A stretch of 64,000 nt of DNA from Siphonodentalium dalli (GCA_032622095.1 CP136067.1:74302705-74366704), one strand, 5' to 3'; numbered from the stretch's first letter, positions 58,701 to 64,000 are shown. A program made the numbers and translations. The notes: a model not told the origin generated them from the sequence alone.

Positions 58701-59742
58701 CCAAGGGCATAGTGTCCATTGTAATTAAAATGAGAAGCAACTGACTTTTCAATATTGTCAGTATCCCGCACATGCTCTTTCATCCGCTCCCCTAACATTC
58801 GTTCTGTTTCACCAATATAAACAACTGTTCTGCATTTCCTACATGACCGACAATACACCACATTTCGAGTTTTACAATTCACATTATGTTCAACAGTATA
58901 CAACTTTGTTTTCTGGTTCACTGGTTCAAATGAAATAAGAGTAAAATCCTAGATGACTGCCGACGCCATGTTTTATGGCTGAATTACCCCAAAATGACTC
59001 GTTCCCATTTACATGTCACATCCATGACAAATTTCAAGAAGATCAGACAAACAGTACGGCCTGCAGCCTGTGCTAATGGATTTATTTTGAAATCATAGAT
59101 GACCACTGGAGGCCATGTTTCTTTGCTGAATAACCCCAAAATGACTCTATCCCATCATGTCAATGTCAACAGCCATTACAAATTCATAATGATCCGACCA
59201 AAGGTAGCCTGTGCTAATGAAAGTTGTCGATGGACACATACACATATGGATGACGGATACCAACCCATGGCAATAGCTCAAACTTTACAAGTAAAGTTGA
59301 GCTTAAAATGGTTCATAGAATCGAAAAGCAAAGAGGTGATGTCAAAAATAAATATTAGCCAAATTTAGTCAAACATTTGTTTCTTGTGTTTCTATTGCTA
59401 TTTATTAAAGTCACCTCACTCGTGTGACCATTCACTCGTGCGACCATTTCAAATACATACACAGTCATTCGGTTTTGATGTTTTTGTGTCCAACATGTAA
59501 CAAAACAGAAATTCTCTATTTTCTTATAACCAAGGACAGATGAATGCTTTGTGGGCAGAAAGTGCATGTGATTTACCTGTGTGAAAATGTATTATTTTAA
59601 ATGAGGCCAATTGATCGCAATGTGAATAAATTAATGTCTGTTGTTGTATATTTGCTATTATCTTTTTAGGTTTGCAGCTACAAGACTCAATGAGTACTTC
59701 ACAAAGAGGGATGACTTTTTTGCTCTACAGCTACCACAGTAA
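11924..59742 (+). CDS. ETNK: Ethanolamine kinase, seven-exon gene (N-terminus missing)
   Basis: Catalyses ATP-dependent phosphorylation of ethanolamine, the first step of the CDP-ethanolamine (Kennedy) route to phosphatidylethanolamine; the family is cytosolic. Seven plus-strand exons with AG/GT borders splice to 948 nt, giving 315 residues and a TAA stop, with every phase matching. In the joined product, FTEGISNKL is at residues 2-10, RVYG at 29-32, the catalytic loop HNDLLLANIIYN at 170-181 (His170, Asp172, Asn177), the metal-binding IDYEY at 190-194 (Asp191), and the family signature ASHFFWGLW at 268-276. The order and content match animal ETNK1/ETNK2 rather than choline kinase, based on the IDYEY and HFFWGLW context. 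Family members usually have 40-100 more N-terminal residues; these were not found and may lie on an upstream exon outside the window or an unrecognised small exon. Introns run from 5.7 to 11.5 kb and are packed with mobile DNA. No disabling change is seen in the exons. Confidence 0.93.
12193..13254. other. Start of intron 1, nothing recognised
   Basis: Only small features are seen, such as cccccctatttatgat repeated at about 12557-12590. No gene or element termini. Confidence 0.4.
13255..13336 (-). repeat. Fragment of dispersed element, inverted
   Basis: It is the reverse complement of the segment at about 57363-57430 (aaactggctagatgaattgt and acgggacacattcatgcgtg). It is therefore a detached piece of the element that also ends the two GC-rich copies. 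Confidence 0.6.
13337..13920. other. Intron 1, nothing recognised
   Basis: AT-rich with no repeat termini or coding similarity seen. Confidence 0.35.
14521..14556. repeat. Perfect short hairpin inside copy A
   Basis: atcttacctgc and gcaggtaagat form a perfect stem around about 13 nt. The same hairpin is conserved in copy B at about 55612-55646. Confidence 0.6.
15713..16794 (-). mobile_element. DNA transposon with 3-bp CAG target duplication, 1,082 bp
   Basis: Imperfect terminal inverted repeats: the left end reads GGTCACACTTATAA ... GTTTCCCCTCTCCCTACC, and the reversed right end GGCCATAATTAATA ... GTTTCCCCTCGCCCGACC. It is flanked by CAG at 15710-15712 and 16795-16797. The paralogous copy B has an uninterrupted site with a single TAG (about 56794), which defines the boundaries. 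The 3-bp target duplication and GGYC start suggest PIF/Harbinger-like transposition, but the usual TWA target is not seen, so the superfamily is tentative. It contains a coding-like frame on the minus strand. Confidence 0.75.
16204..16572 (-). pseudogene. Coding-like fragment inside transposon, in-frame stop
   Basis: The minus strand reads ATG GAT TAG, then an open frame of about 120 codons beginning SAKKQKISASLCVNIVLKNG and continuing through TWSDVLESLLTSNDEVTEV and IRVIMDFDPKLKFVKFLV to a TAA. The composition is that of a soluble globular protein rather than random AT-rich DNA. The early TAG at codon 3 would stop translation from the first ATG; an internal TTG at 16515 or ATG after it could start a shorter product. 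No family was recognised. It probably represents the N-terminal part of a transposon-borne gene reading from the right terminus inward. Confidence 0.5.
17208..17470. repeat. A+T-rich nested inverted repeats at copy A end
   Basis: 17208-17299 is an imperfect palindrome from atagttcag to ctgaactat. A third half (atagttcagtttcaggcttc ... attttaaaaattata) follows at 17414-17470, inverted relative to 17250-17299 across about 115 bp. The same arrangement recurs at 57203-57595. Confidence 0.7.
17471..18009. other. Intron 1, nothing recognised
   Basis: No repeats or coding similarity seen. Confidence 0.35.
18010..19515 (+). repeat. 'gatgggagccatcaatt' tandem repeat block
   Basis: About eight ~160-bp units carrying gacctctagatgggagcc (near 18138, 18461, 18616, 18951, 19110 and 19275), acatggctgccagcagccat and tttggcacaccctaca. 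The block ends with gagctacagtggcattgaca near 19490. Related copies are at 20450-20770 and 59895-60640. Confidence 0.8.
19800..19937 (+). CDS. ETNK: Ethanolamine kinase exon 2
   Basis: Acceptor ttttttcacag, donor gtaaaa. The first base completes the Arg codon split from the previous exon. It encodes LIAKEMVRLHTVP, the helix equivalent to LIARQLAKIHAI in vertebrate ETNK1, then a charged linker FPRIRKFFNFIPDEIENPDL of the variable C-lobe entrance. It ends in phase 2. Confidence 0.92.
20450..20775 (+). repeat. Partial copy of 'gggagccatcaatt' repeat
   Basis: Starts with gctcaacttgacgaaattta and ccatgggttggcatccgtc, then tttggcacacgatacaggcc and gcttggagccatcaattttt. It shares its start with the copy at 59895. 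Confidence 0.75.
20822..20880. repeat. Short hairpin
   Basis: cagtgcattctct and agagaatgcactg form a perfect 13-bp stem around about 33 nt. Confidence 0.6.
21308..22395 (+). repeat. 170-bp tandem array with GGGCGT ends
   Basis: Five units start at 21407, 21577, 21747, 21917 and about 22086 with gttaacatttttggtttccg, an exact 170-bp period for the first four. It is preceded by tacgccctttttgaaaaaag and a (gtct/gtcc)n stretch, and closed by gggcgtattttgccacaccc, so the ends are short inverted repeats. A related fragment is at 28840-28915. Confidence 0.85.
22640..22775 (+). pseudogene. Degenerate exon-like fragment with splice acceptor
   Basis: tttctttcattgcag is followed by ctcagatttggaggacctca, which matches the reverse complement of 23840-24030 over about 130 bp including the intron-like lead. 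The reading frame continues SDLEDLRC and stops soon after, so this copy is decayed. Confidence 0.5.
23821..24030 (-). pseudogene. Exon-like fragment of unidentified gene, 49 codons
   Basis: On the minus strand, ctttctttcgttgcag precedes an open frame (23971 down to a stop at 23821) reading LDLEDLGCKPFDNSEPDVRR, then EVILATMRTRLQY and a tail. The acceptor plus charged, coding-like composition suggests a terminal or truncated exon. A decayed inverted copy lies 1.1 kb away at 22640-22775, so it was probably spread by a mobile element. No family was recognised. Confidence 0.45.
24371..25640 (+). repeat. ~160-bp tandem array, about seven units
   Basis: Units repeat gcgataactcgatgaaatat, caatatttggtatatgagtc, tgcaacaatatctcggacga and gagttatgggtcttagtttg. 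Unit spacing is about 140-175 bp. Reading frames through it are repeat by-products. Confidence 0.85.
25924..26064. repeat. 141-bp near-perfect palindrome
   Basis: gttatcttcggcaacatc at the left matches gatgttgccgaagataac at the right. The arms continue through gtacatggagatttaatacc and ggtattaaatctccatgtac to a centre near ggcggatccgagg. It is probably a foldback MITE. Related ccccgatgtt words follow at 26255-26300. Confidence 0.85.
26065..28255. other. End of intron 2, nothing recognised
   Basis: AT-rich with no supported gene. A short duplicated phrase, tctccatagggttca, occurs near 27119 and 27282. Confidence 0.35.
28256..28401 (+). CDS. ETNK: Ethanolamine kinase exon 3 (catalytic loop)
   Basis: Acceptor ttcaattttag, donor gtaaat. 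It encodes a helix (KSDLQDEAGRLEDHLSNL) followed by SPVVLCHNDLLLANIIYN. This contains the HND....N loop that supplies the catalytic Asp and a metal-binding Asn in the choline/ethanolamine kinase fold. It enters in phase 2 and leaves in phase 1. Confidence 0.95.
28835..28920 (+). repeat. Truncated head of the 170-bp-array repeat
   Basis: tttttatacaaccattttga, aacgtattacgttattggtt and a (ctgtctgtcc)-type stretch resemble the start of the 21308 element. Confidence 0.55.
29120..29977. mobile_element. Non-autonomous hAT element with 8-bp TSD
   Basis: 858 bp. The left terminus is CAGGGACCAGCCGAGA and the reversed right terminus CAGGGACAAGCCTAGA (two mismatches in 16). It is flanked by perfect 8-bp duplications gttttcgt at 29112-29119 and 29978-29985. 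Subterminal gggcgaagt / cttcgccct words occur at both ends. There is no transposase frame. The CAGGG terminus plus 8-bp duplication is diagnostic of hAT. Confidence 0.9.
29986..31408. other. Intron 3, nothing recognised
   Basis: No gene, repeat termini or array seen. Confidence 0.35.
31409..32893 (+). repeat. Dispersed repeat block, inverted copy upstream of exon 4
   Basis: Units contain cgaacggcgccacttttaaa, catcatggggatgatt-type phrases and tttggtggaaatcggcgac. It is nearly identical, in reverse orientation, to parts of 37880-39200 and 40690-42610; translated frames of 60-96 residues are identical between copies. Open frames are repeat by-products, not genes. Confidence 0.85.
33165..34088. 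mobile_element. Non-autonomous hAT element, ggaccggacc-rich ends
   Basis: 924 bp with perfect 19-bp terminal inverted repeats TAGTGATGCGGACCGGACC, flanked by perfect 8-bp duplications acggaaac at 33157-33164 and 34089-34096. Subterminal regions (33170-33300 and 33970-34080) are packed with ggaccggtcc-type words, probably transposase-binding repeats. There is no transposase frame. Confidence 0.92.
34451..34534 (+). CDS. ETNK: Ethanolamine kinase exon 4 (metal-binding IDYEY)
   Basis: A short 84-nt exon with acceptor tatctttcag and donor gtgagt. It encodes TTSFIDYEYAFPNHLAYDIGDHFTEYA. Asp of IDYEY is the DFG-equivalent magnesium ligand, and AYDIGDHF matches AYDIGNHF of ETNK1. Entry and exit are both phase 1 and its length is a multiple of three, so skipping it would keep the reading frame but remove the metal site. 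It sits between large inverted repeat blocks in the flanking introns, and a TIR element starts 77 bp after its donor. Confidence 0.94.
34611..36026. mobile_element. TIR element with perfect 16-bp ends, 77 bp after exon 4
   Basis: 1,416 bp with termini CAGGGTTTCCGCCAGG at both ends (inverted, perfect). A 5-bp tggca flanks each side (34606-34610 and 36027-36031). The CAGGG start suggests a hAT-type element, but the target duplication is 5 bp, not 8, so the superfamily is uncertain. No transposase was recognised. It holds a G-rich run at 35400-35422. Confidence 0.75.
36206..36760 (+). repeat. Direct repeat pair of ~72 bp
   Basis: atgaataatttataacatac, followed by cctttggccctttgtcttct and gagttggaaat, occurs near 36218 and again near 36686. 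A G run lies between them at 36291. Confidence 0.75.
36761..37732. other. Intron 4, nothing recognised
   Basis: Contains a pyrimidine-rich stretch at 36905-37000 and otherwise no gene or repeat signature. Confidence 0.35.
37733..39959 (-). repeat. Dispersed repeat block, direct copy 1 in intron 4
   Basis: Starts ctatatctatatttgcgaat, then (tctg)n and attcacaggggaccatctag, then many units of tggtgtggtttaaaagtggc, ccgatttccaccaaacttat and gcaccaaaattgaaaaacta. It ends in cctttatccacatataagtt. Copy 2 at 40541 is nearly identical. Orientation is given relative to the 31409 block. Confidence 0.85.
39960..40076 (+). repeat. Terminal segment 'ctagcagggttacccgg', forward
   Basis: Reads actagcagggttacccggcg, ttgcccaggttaatgcgatg and so on to tactttttctcataat. 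Its reverse complement occurs at 44297-44428 with only about two differences. Confidence 0.85.
40077..40541 (+). repeat. 31-bp minisatellite, about 15 units
   Basis: Units of taatgaataaagaataaaat then aaggacccgtc repeat head to tail with single-base variants (acgaatag, acagaata, gcacccat). The array runs directly into the start of the next repeat block. Confidence 0.9.
40541..43371 (-). repeat. Dispersed repeat block, direct copy 2 in intron 4
   Basis: Same start (ctatatctatatttgcgaat plus (tctg)n) and units as copy 1, but with additional internal units around 41.1-41.9 kb. It ends at acatataagttata, after which the sequence departs from copy 1. Open frames are shared with the other copies and are not genes. 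Confidence 0.85.
43372..44296. other. Intron 4, nothing recognised
   Basis: Unique AT-rich sequence between repeat block copy 2 and the inverted terminal fragment. No gene seen. Confidence 0.35.
44297..44428 (-). repeat. Terminal segment 'ctagcagggttacccgg', inverted
   Basis: Reverse complement of 39960-40076, reading attatgagaaaaagtattac to gccgggtaaccctgctag. Confidence 0.85.
44904..45070 (+). repeat. 83-bp tandem duplication
   Basis: aagacatatctgtgttggag, then tgacctaataggttgaaat, occurs at 44904 and 44987. Both are followed by gaatgccac/aaatgccac and gtgagcaaggt. Confidence 0.8.
45180..45350 (+). repeat. Pair of palindrome-bearing repeats
   Basis: gccaaggtatgggttaa, tctgccgatc and gatcgg.ctctcgtt occur near 45183 and 45292. 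Each contains the palindrome ccgatcatgatcgg (or ccgatcgtgatcgg). Confidence 0.7.
46054..46217 (+). CDS. ETNK: Ethanolamine kinase exon 5
   Basis: Acceptor atttttgtttcag, donor gttagt (a less usual GTTAGT). It encodes IDNIDYTKYPDKDYQLEWL, then an acidic linker (EVDGKEDDPVTQKD) and VETLYVQVNKFAL, matching the VDYSLYPDRELQSQWLRAYL and FIQVNQFAL segments of ETNK1. It leaves in phase 0. Confidence 0.93.
46521..47083 (-). mobile_element. DNA transposon with 3-bp TAG duplication, 563 bp
   Basis: The left end is GGCCACTATTAAAA ... TGTTTGTCCACTCCTGACC, and the reversed right end GGCCGACATTAAAA ... TGTTTGTCCACTCCCGACC. It is flanked by TAG at 46518-46520 and 47084-47086. The left subterminal gggtaggtaggtacgtaaat matches that of the 15713 element (gggtaggtaggtaggtaaaa), so the two belong to one family. 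It carries a coding-like frame on the minus strand. Confidence 0.75.
46699..46914 (-). pseudogene. Coding-like C-terminal fragment inside transposon
   Basis: A minus-strand frame open for about 70 codons containing RKRVWTSAATAVGLLNCTRD, ILKRYKVVRPVCKKC and AEIHNDNFQQHN, then TAG. It has a CxxC and looks like the end of a real protein. It lies closer to the left terminus, as expected for the 3' part of a gene that starts at the right terminus. The family is not recognised. Confidence 0.4.
47572..47899. mobile_element. piggyBac-like MITE with TTAA ends
   Basis: TTAA at 47572-47575 and 47896-47899. The termini are CCTCTTCGCTGCT (left) and CCTCTTCACTGCT (reversed right), one mismatch. Total length is about 328 bp with no coding frame. 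TTAA duplication with CCY termini is typical of piggyBac. Confidence 0.8.
48070..48290 (+). repeat. Degenerate ~30-bp GC-rich tandem repeat
   Basis: Repeated gtg.acttgccgttcggc-like units separated by about 30 bp (48175-48285), preceded by related ccatggccg/ggcggcggcgg words. Translated frames in it are unlikely to be genes. Confidence 0.5.
48715..50222. mobile_element. pogo/Tigger-like non-autonomous element
   Basis: 1,508 bp. The left terminus is CAGTGAAACCTGCTTTGAGC, and the reversed right terminus CAGTGAAACCTGTTATGAGA, with gcgaccac-type repeats continuing inward on both sides. It is flanked by TA (48713-48714 and 50223-50224). CAGTGAAACC termini with a TA duplication are characteristic of the pogo branch of Tc1/mariner. 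No transposase frame was recognised. Confidence 0.85.
50225..51436. other. Intron 5, nothing firmly recognised
   Basis: ttttatacgtcgagccag at 50749 and ttttatacgacgtgcta at 50910 bracket a CpG-richer 200 bp. No gene or clear termini. Confidence 0.35.
51437..51506. repeat. Small inverted repeat
   Basis: accactacgagttaactcg at the left pairs imperfectly with aagtttactcgtagtggc at the right across about 25 nt. Confidence 0.6.
51919..51992 (+). CDS. ETNK: Ethanolamine kinase exon 6
   Basis: Acceptor cctttattttag, donor gtaagt. It encodes ASHFFWGLWGIVQAQYSKID then FDFL, nearly identical to the C-terminal helix ASHFFWGLWALIQAKYS of ETNK1 and the strongest family signature in the gene. It leaves in phase 2. 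Confidence 0.95.
51993..53208. other. Start of intron 6, nothing recognised
   Basis: No gene or element termini seen. Confidence 0.35.
53217..53539. mobile_element. MITE with ~70-bp arms and 8-bp TSD
   Basis: The left end GCTGAAGGGGTCACTCTCAC is mirrored by gtgagagtgaccccttcagc at the right. Both arms carry two gaagggtacacagg units. It is flanked by ttaattgg at 53209-53216 and 53540-53547 (one extra terminal A at the right). It is non-coding. The 8-bp duplication suggests hAT mobilisation. Confidence 0.75.
53554..53915 (+). repeat. 181-bp tandem duplication
   Basis: gatgtacaaaa..aaacagc.gcttcgct at 53554 recurs at 53735. Both are followed by gtgcaatagatg, gcatgtgaaaa, cagtttttcgtcattat and gcattcca. 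Confidence 0.75.
54716..57595 (+). mobile_element. GC-rich dispersed element, copy B
   Basis: Parallels copy A (13921-17470) from caggcctgccagtgccaatt to the palindromic end. It lacks the 1,082-bp transposon of copy A, preserving the empty site near 56794. It carries about 285 bp (55305-55590) absent from A, and about 130 bp (57393-57528, gattgaccggagtcgctgat) inside the terminal structure. Frames at 55863-56339 do not keep phase with copy A. The class is unknown. Confidence 0.7.
57596..58018. other. Intron 6, nothing recognised
   Basis: AT-rich, no gene or termini seen. Confidence 0.35.
58019..58158. repeat. 140-bp palindrome (foldback MITE)
   Basis: atagaaccgcatgagtgtct at the left and agacactcatgcggttctat at the right are perfect mirrors. 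The arms of about 57 bp meet a 27-nt loop (58076-58102) after ttgttggcg. Confidence 0.88.
58600..58952 (-). pseudogene. Penelope-like element GIY-YIG endonuclease remnant
   Basis: A minus-strand frame from 58952 to a stop at 58670 contains a Cys-rich lead (NVNCKTRNVVYCRSCRKC), then VVYIGETERMLGERMKEHVR and SVASHFNYNGH. This is the pattern of the GIY-YIG endonuclease at the C-terminus of Penelope-like retroelements (YIGET.R.L..R..EH). After an in-frame TAA the same frame continues with RRLDTSIPNGVNL, resembling the usual closing L.P.GLN motif, so the copy is interrupted. The reverse transcriptase part is absent (a stop precedes 58952). It is a dead, 5'-truncated insertion antisense to the kinase gene. 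Confidence 0.8.
58953..59669. other. End of intron 6, internal direct repeat
   Basis: A phrase containing gatgactg/gatgaccactgg ... gccatgtttt and gctgaattaccccaaaatga occurs near 58955 and again (gctgaataaccccaaaatga) near 59099. Nothing else is recognised. Confidence 0.5.
59670..59742 (+). CDS. ETNK: Ethanolamine kinase last exon with stop
   Basis: Acceptor ttatctttttag. The first base completes Gln (CA|G). It encodes FAATRLNEYFTKRDDFFALQ then LPQ and TAA, corresponding to the C-terminal YAIVRFNQYFKMK...VPE of ETNK1. No confident poly(A) signal could be assigned; an AATAAA near 60398 lies inside a dispersed repeat. Confidence 0.92.
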
Positions 59743-59894
59743 CACAGTATTAGATTTAACTATAACCCAAGCAACAAAGTTGGGGGTGGTATTCTGCTTG
59801 TCTGCTCATTTGCAGTCAATTTGTTTTAAACTTGACCAAAATATTAACACCATGGGAACCTGTGCACCTGCTATTATGAGCTTGGTCGAAGTTT

Positions 59895-60640
59895 TTAGCT
59901 CAAGTTGACAAAGTCAAGTTTGAGCTATTGCCATGGGTTGGCATCTGTCATCCGTCCATAAACAATATCCTTTGGCACACCCTACAGGCCACATCCCTCA
60001 TCCAATTTTCACCAAACTTCATATGGATCCTCGGGGTAACATCCAGATGGGAGCTTACCATTTTTTTCTTCAAATTTTGTTGGTCAGCAGCCATCTTAAA
60101 TTTCACATTTGAATCCATCGGCACACCCTGTAGCCCAAAATTATTGGCGAAATGTTTAAAAAATTTACAGGCATGTTTGGGATCAATTCTAGATGGGAAT
60201 TATTGAATGAAAAACATGGCTGCTAGCAGCCATCTTGGATTTTGCTCATTTCAACACCCTACTGGTCACATCTCTCATCCGATCGTTACCAAACTTCATA
60301 TGGATTCTCAGGATTAACTTTGAATGGGAGCTTACCATTTTTTCTGAATTTCGTACAAAAACATGGCTGCCAGCAGCCAACTTGGATTTCACATTTAAAT
60401 AAATCGGCACACCCTGCAGCCTACAATTCTTGGCGAAATTTACAGGCATCTTTGGGATCACCTCTAGATGAATTTGAAATATTTTCAAAGAAAAACAATT
60501 TACCGGCAGTCATCTTGGATTTTACTCTTTGCATGACTAAATCCTTTGACATACCATACAGGCTACATCTCTCATCTGATCATTTCCAAACTTCATATGG
60601 ATCTTCGTGGTGACCTGTTGTTGGGTCATGAAATGTTTTC
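59895..60640 (+). repeat. 'gggagccatcaatt' repeat, copy after the gene
   Basis: Begins agctcaagttgacaaagtca and gccatgggttggcatctgtc, then units with tttggcacaccctacaggcc, aacttcatatggatc and acatggctgccagcagcca. Same family as 18010-19515. Confidence 0.8.
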
Positions 60641-60649
60641 GATTTCGTG

Positions 60650-60963
60650 ACATCTAGTATTACTTAGGCATTTCAACTTTCCGCATTCCTAATCACTCCA
60701 TTGATTGTAACACATGAAATTATCCCCAAGTTGAGCTACAGTGTCATTGACACTCTCATTTTAGTTTTGATCTTTATTATTTCATAAATGTACTTAATAT
60801 AATGTACCATCTAGTATAACTTAGACATTTCAACTTTCCGCATTCCTAATCACTCCATTGATTGTAACACATGAAATTATCCCCAAGTTGAGCTACAGTG
60901 TCATTGACACTCTCATTTTAGTTTTGATCTTTATCATTTTCATAAATGTACTTAATATAATGT
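60650..60963 (+). repeat. ~157-bp near-identical tandem duplication
   Basis: catctagtattacttaggca through ttgagctacagtgtcattga to cataaatgtacttaatataa is repeated directly with only a few differences (units about 60650-60807 and 60808-60963). Confidence 0.85.
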
Positions 60964-61445
60964 TTCCAGTCTGAGGAGATGCAGTCTGACTATACAAAAG
61001 AATAGACTCAGTATATCCAACACATAGTCTGGAATAGATGATATCTAAAACCACTTCCCCATAAAACTGTCATTGCATGCTAAAGGTCTGGACCAAACAG
61101 TTTTATTGTTGGCGATACTCTGGAGATGCATTCCACCAAATTTGACAAATTGATTAAAACAGTGCTCTCACTCAGTCTAATTAATGTTAGACTCTTGAAC
61201 AAGCTACGTGTTACAGGGTCTAAAGGATTCTTCTACCATTCACACTACTGTTCTTGGACCCTTCATAGCCGCTTTTAGTGTTTAAGTAGTTGTCCTAATC
61301 TCTAATTTTGTAAACACTGTGTGAAATTATCAATGTGACAGAAAATTTACTTTACTATTTTTAGCCAGCTGGCGAATCGACATGTTGCTGTATAGGAATT
61401 CCGACAATTGCCTGATTAGCTTCATTGCTTTATCCTTAAATGATG

Positions 61446-62983
61446 TGAGTGGCCGACACGAGGCTTCTCAAAGTACTGACGGTTCCAGACCTATCAGTAC
61501 CGGGGCTGTTCCGCATGTGGTACCGCGGTACCGATACTAAGATAATATTGTTTGTGGGTGCTTGGATTTATACAAGTTATATGTACAATGTGCCAGGTAC
61601 GAAATACAGGTTGATCTTCCAGCTGGAAGTAGATAACAATGTGGATTTAGAAGAATTTAAATAATGAATTTTGCCAATTGGTTGACCAATCAGTTATTTT
61701 CAATACAACAAAACACTTCAAAACAAGCATTTCAAGCAAAGATACATACAAGGCCACGCAAATTGGAGTTGGCAATTTGTTGTTTGAACATGTCTTTGAA
61801 CAATGAGTGTAAGGTTCCATCTTACAGAGAAGCATCGCTAACTGATGATTTTACTGATCACTTTGTTTTGGAGAGGTAAACTGTAAAGCCGATGAGTACA
61901 ATCTGCGTGTTTTGGATTAAGGTGACTGCGAAACATTGTTATCGAATGGGAATAGATGACGTGGTTGCCATGAATGGAATTGATTTTATATCCAAATTGG
62001 TAACAAGCAACGTCATTCCTATGTATGAATATGATATGTAGCAAAGATTCATGATGGTTGGCTTGTCGGTAAGCTTTTATGCTTTGGTAATTTTACAAAG
62101 TGGTTGAAAAAGCTTCCTCAGCGATCGAATATAATTAATGATGACAGTTTATATTCACAAACACAGGTTCACTGACTATTGAAATTGTGACTGTGGAATC
62201 CGATTTAAATAAATAAAATACAATGATATAATGCTGAATCTCTCTGTATTGACCAATCATTTAAATTATTTCTACATACAAGAAAAAAAACCCACAAAAC
62301 AATCATTCCGATCGAGCCTCGAGGACAAGTACATGTCAGTTGCAGATTGATTGTTTGATGTCTTTGAACGTCAATTGAAGTATAGAAATATACATGGTAT
62401 ATCCCCCTCAAATTGATTTAGCTGCAGTTACTGCACGTGACATCAGTTGGGGCCATGTGCATCATGACTTGTTGCTCAGTCAGCAGTTGGTCATTTGTAA
62501 TTGTCTTATGTTTAGATTGCGGTATGTGTATGATTCTATACTCATAGAAGCATCGCTAATTGGTTACTTTGTGTTGAGGCTACTGTGGCACCCGATGATA
62601 TACGCAGAAAATGTGTGTAATTTAAATTATCCAACTTCGCGACAAAATAAGTACTATTTGCGACTACTGATAGATCGTATTGCATTCCGTTTTGGTTGGG
62701 GCAAGTTGCAAATTGGATTTGCTACTATGCAAATATTGTCACCATATGAAAACAAGCACCATTTTTTTAGCAATAGCAAACTGTGGTTCAAATTTGGTTT
62801 TGTTAACGCTCCAAATAACATCTAAATCAAGTTATCCATTGCTTATGCAAATGTATATTGACTACTAATCCTAGTTCCATGTACCATGGTACTCAACACT
62901 CAGTACTGGTACCATGAAAATTGTCCAAGTACCGACAGTTCTGGTACCTGTACTGGTACTGTTGAGAAACCTGGCCAACACTG
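61446..62983. mobile_element. Possible TIR element (weak)
   Basis: The right end reversed reads CAGTGTTGGCCAGGTTTCTC followed by aacagtaccagtac. The left has gagtggccgacacgaggctt then ctcaaagtactgac. The similarity is only partial and no target duplication was found. Both ends are ggtacc-rich. Confidence 0.3.
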
Positions 62984-64000
62984 ACATAATGCTTCGTGGA
63001 GATAATGGATGCAGCTTGTTCGAGAGTCCAATTATAATTAGAACTGTCACCAAATTTTGACGAAAACTTGTTCTGATGGCAAGTTTTAATTATTCTTGAC
63101 CAAGTCTTCTCGGTCCACAACAGCTTGGGATATCGGTTGGGATGATGCTGTTTTTTGAGAGAGTCCCACCCGTTCTTCTATAAACAACTTTCATTCAAAA
63201 GATGCACTACATTTACACATGGAGCCTGGGAATTCATGTAAATCCCTGAATGTGCTTAATCATCTGACATATCCACGATTAATCAGTCTTCAAATTGATA
63301 TACCATGATAGAAAAAGGTATAGTGATGATATGATAATTGAATGTGTTTTTTTACATGCACGACAAATCAAAATTCTCTGGAAAACAAGGCTTTGTTTAC
63401 TTATAAATCTCGTTGCTTTGACATTTAACGGACCTCTGATATATGCATGTTTGATATCATCATGCTTGGGAAAGGCTGCTCTATGTTCATGTACACAAAG
63501 CTTCCATTTGACCTAATCAAACAACATACAAGCAAGATAACTCCTGCCCACAATTCTGGGCATAAAGTCTTTTACAAAAGAGTAACGGGATGGGACTCGG
63601 TCCAAAACACCATCAACCCAACTGATATCCCAAGCTGTTGTGGACTGAGAAGACATTGTCTACCCAAAACCACAAGAGAAACATCTGGTGTTACACATAT
63701 TTTAAAGTGTTTTATAAGATTTATTGTTCTAAAATAATGCCAGTTTGTGGAAAAATATATGGGGGGGGGGGGCAGAATTATTTCCTGGTGACAGCTATCT
63801 GTATGCTTACATTTATGTTATTGAGAATGAAACTGGTCCACTTCTTATTAAGCAGATAATAACAAATCTGCTATTTTCAGAGATATGCTATTTTTTCAGA
63901 GTTCTATTTCCCAATATTTGGACATATTGCCTTAATAATAGAGTTATGTTGCTAAAATAGAAATTATTTACGCAAATTTTATTTACAATATTTTATGTAT
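62984..64000. other. 3' flank, nothing recognised
   Basis: Contains a G run at 63761-63770 and a small inverted word (gttgtggac.gagaaga near 63105 and 63637). No supported gene. Confidence 0.35.

Overview
This window is an intron-rich, AT-rich eukaryotic nuclear sequence. It is most likely from a marine invertebrate and probably a bivalve mollusc. Three things point that way: short coding exons with GT-AG borders separated by 5-12 kb introns, many dispersed tandem-unit repeats of the kind known from bivalve genomes (for example the 'cacctgagacgaag' repeat near 2.9-4.6 kb), and no operon structure. The taxon is an inference from repeat style and could be wrong.

Only one host gene is well supported. 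An ethanolamine kinase (ETNK/eas family) runs on the plus strand from at least 11924 to its stop at 59742. Seven exons (11924-12192, 19800-19937, 28256-28401, 34451-34534, 46054-46217, 51919-51992, 59670-59742) join to exactly 948 nt with consistent phases. They encode 315 residues ending in TAA, and include the RVYG strand, the HND...N catalytic loop and the IDYEY metal-binding motif. The N-terminal ~40-100 residues usual in this family were not found. A tiny ATG exon at 2392-2412 is in a compatible phase but is weakly supported.

The rest is flanking DNA and introns filled with repeats. From left to right: a palindromic 30-bp minisatellite (108-310); a CpG-richer stretch (2.1-2.75 kb); bivalve-type dispersed repeats (2.94-4.56 kb); a 3.7-kb structure bounded by inverted arms (6758-10470); intron 1 with a ~3.5-kb GC-rich dispersed element (13.92-17.47 kb) interrupted by a 1,082-bp DNA transposon, then 'cggcacaccctgca' tandem repeats (18.0-19.5 kb); intron 2 with a 170-bp tandem array (21.4-22.3 kb), an inverted pair carrying an exon-like fragment (22.6-24.0 kb), a ~160-bp tandem array (24.4-25.6 kb) and a 141-bp palindrome (25.9 kb); intron 3 with two non-autonomous hAT elements and a 1.5-kb repeat block; intron 4 with a 1.4-kb TIR element and two long direct copies of that block in inverse orientation; intron 5 with a second member of the YAG-target transposon family plus piggyBac-like and pogo-like elements; intron 6 with a short MITE, the second copy of the GC-rich element, a 140-bp palindrome and a Penelope-type GIY-YIG endonuclease remnant. 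Downstream of the gene are further copies of the dispersed repeats.

The most notable observations are these. (1) Catalytic exon 4 lies between nearly identical inverted repeats. (2) A DNA transposon family with imperfect GGYC termini and a 3-bp YAG target duplication has two copies carrying different coding-like fragments, with an empty site preserved in a paralogous copy. (3) Two hAT elements have perfect 8-bp target duplications.
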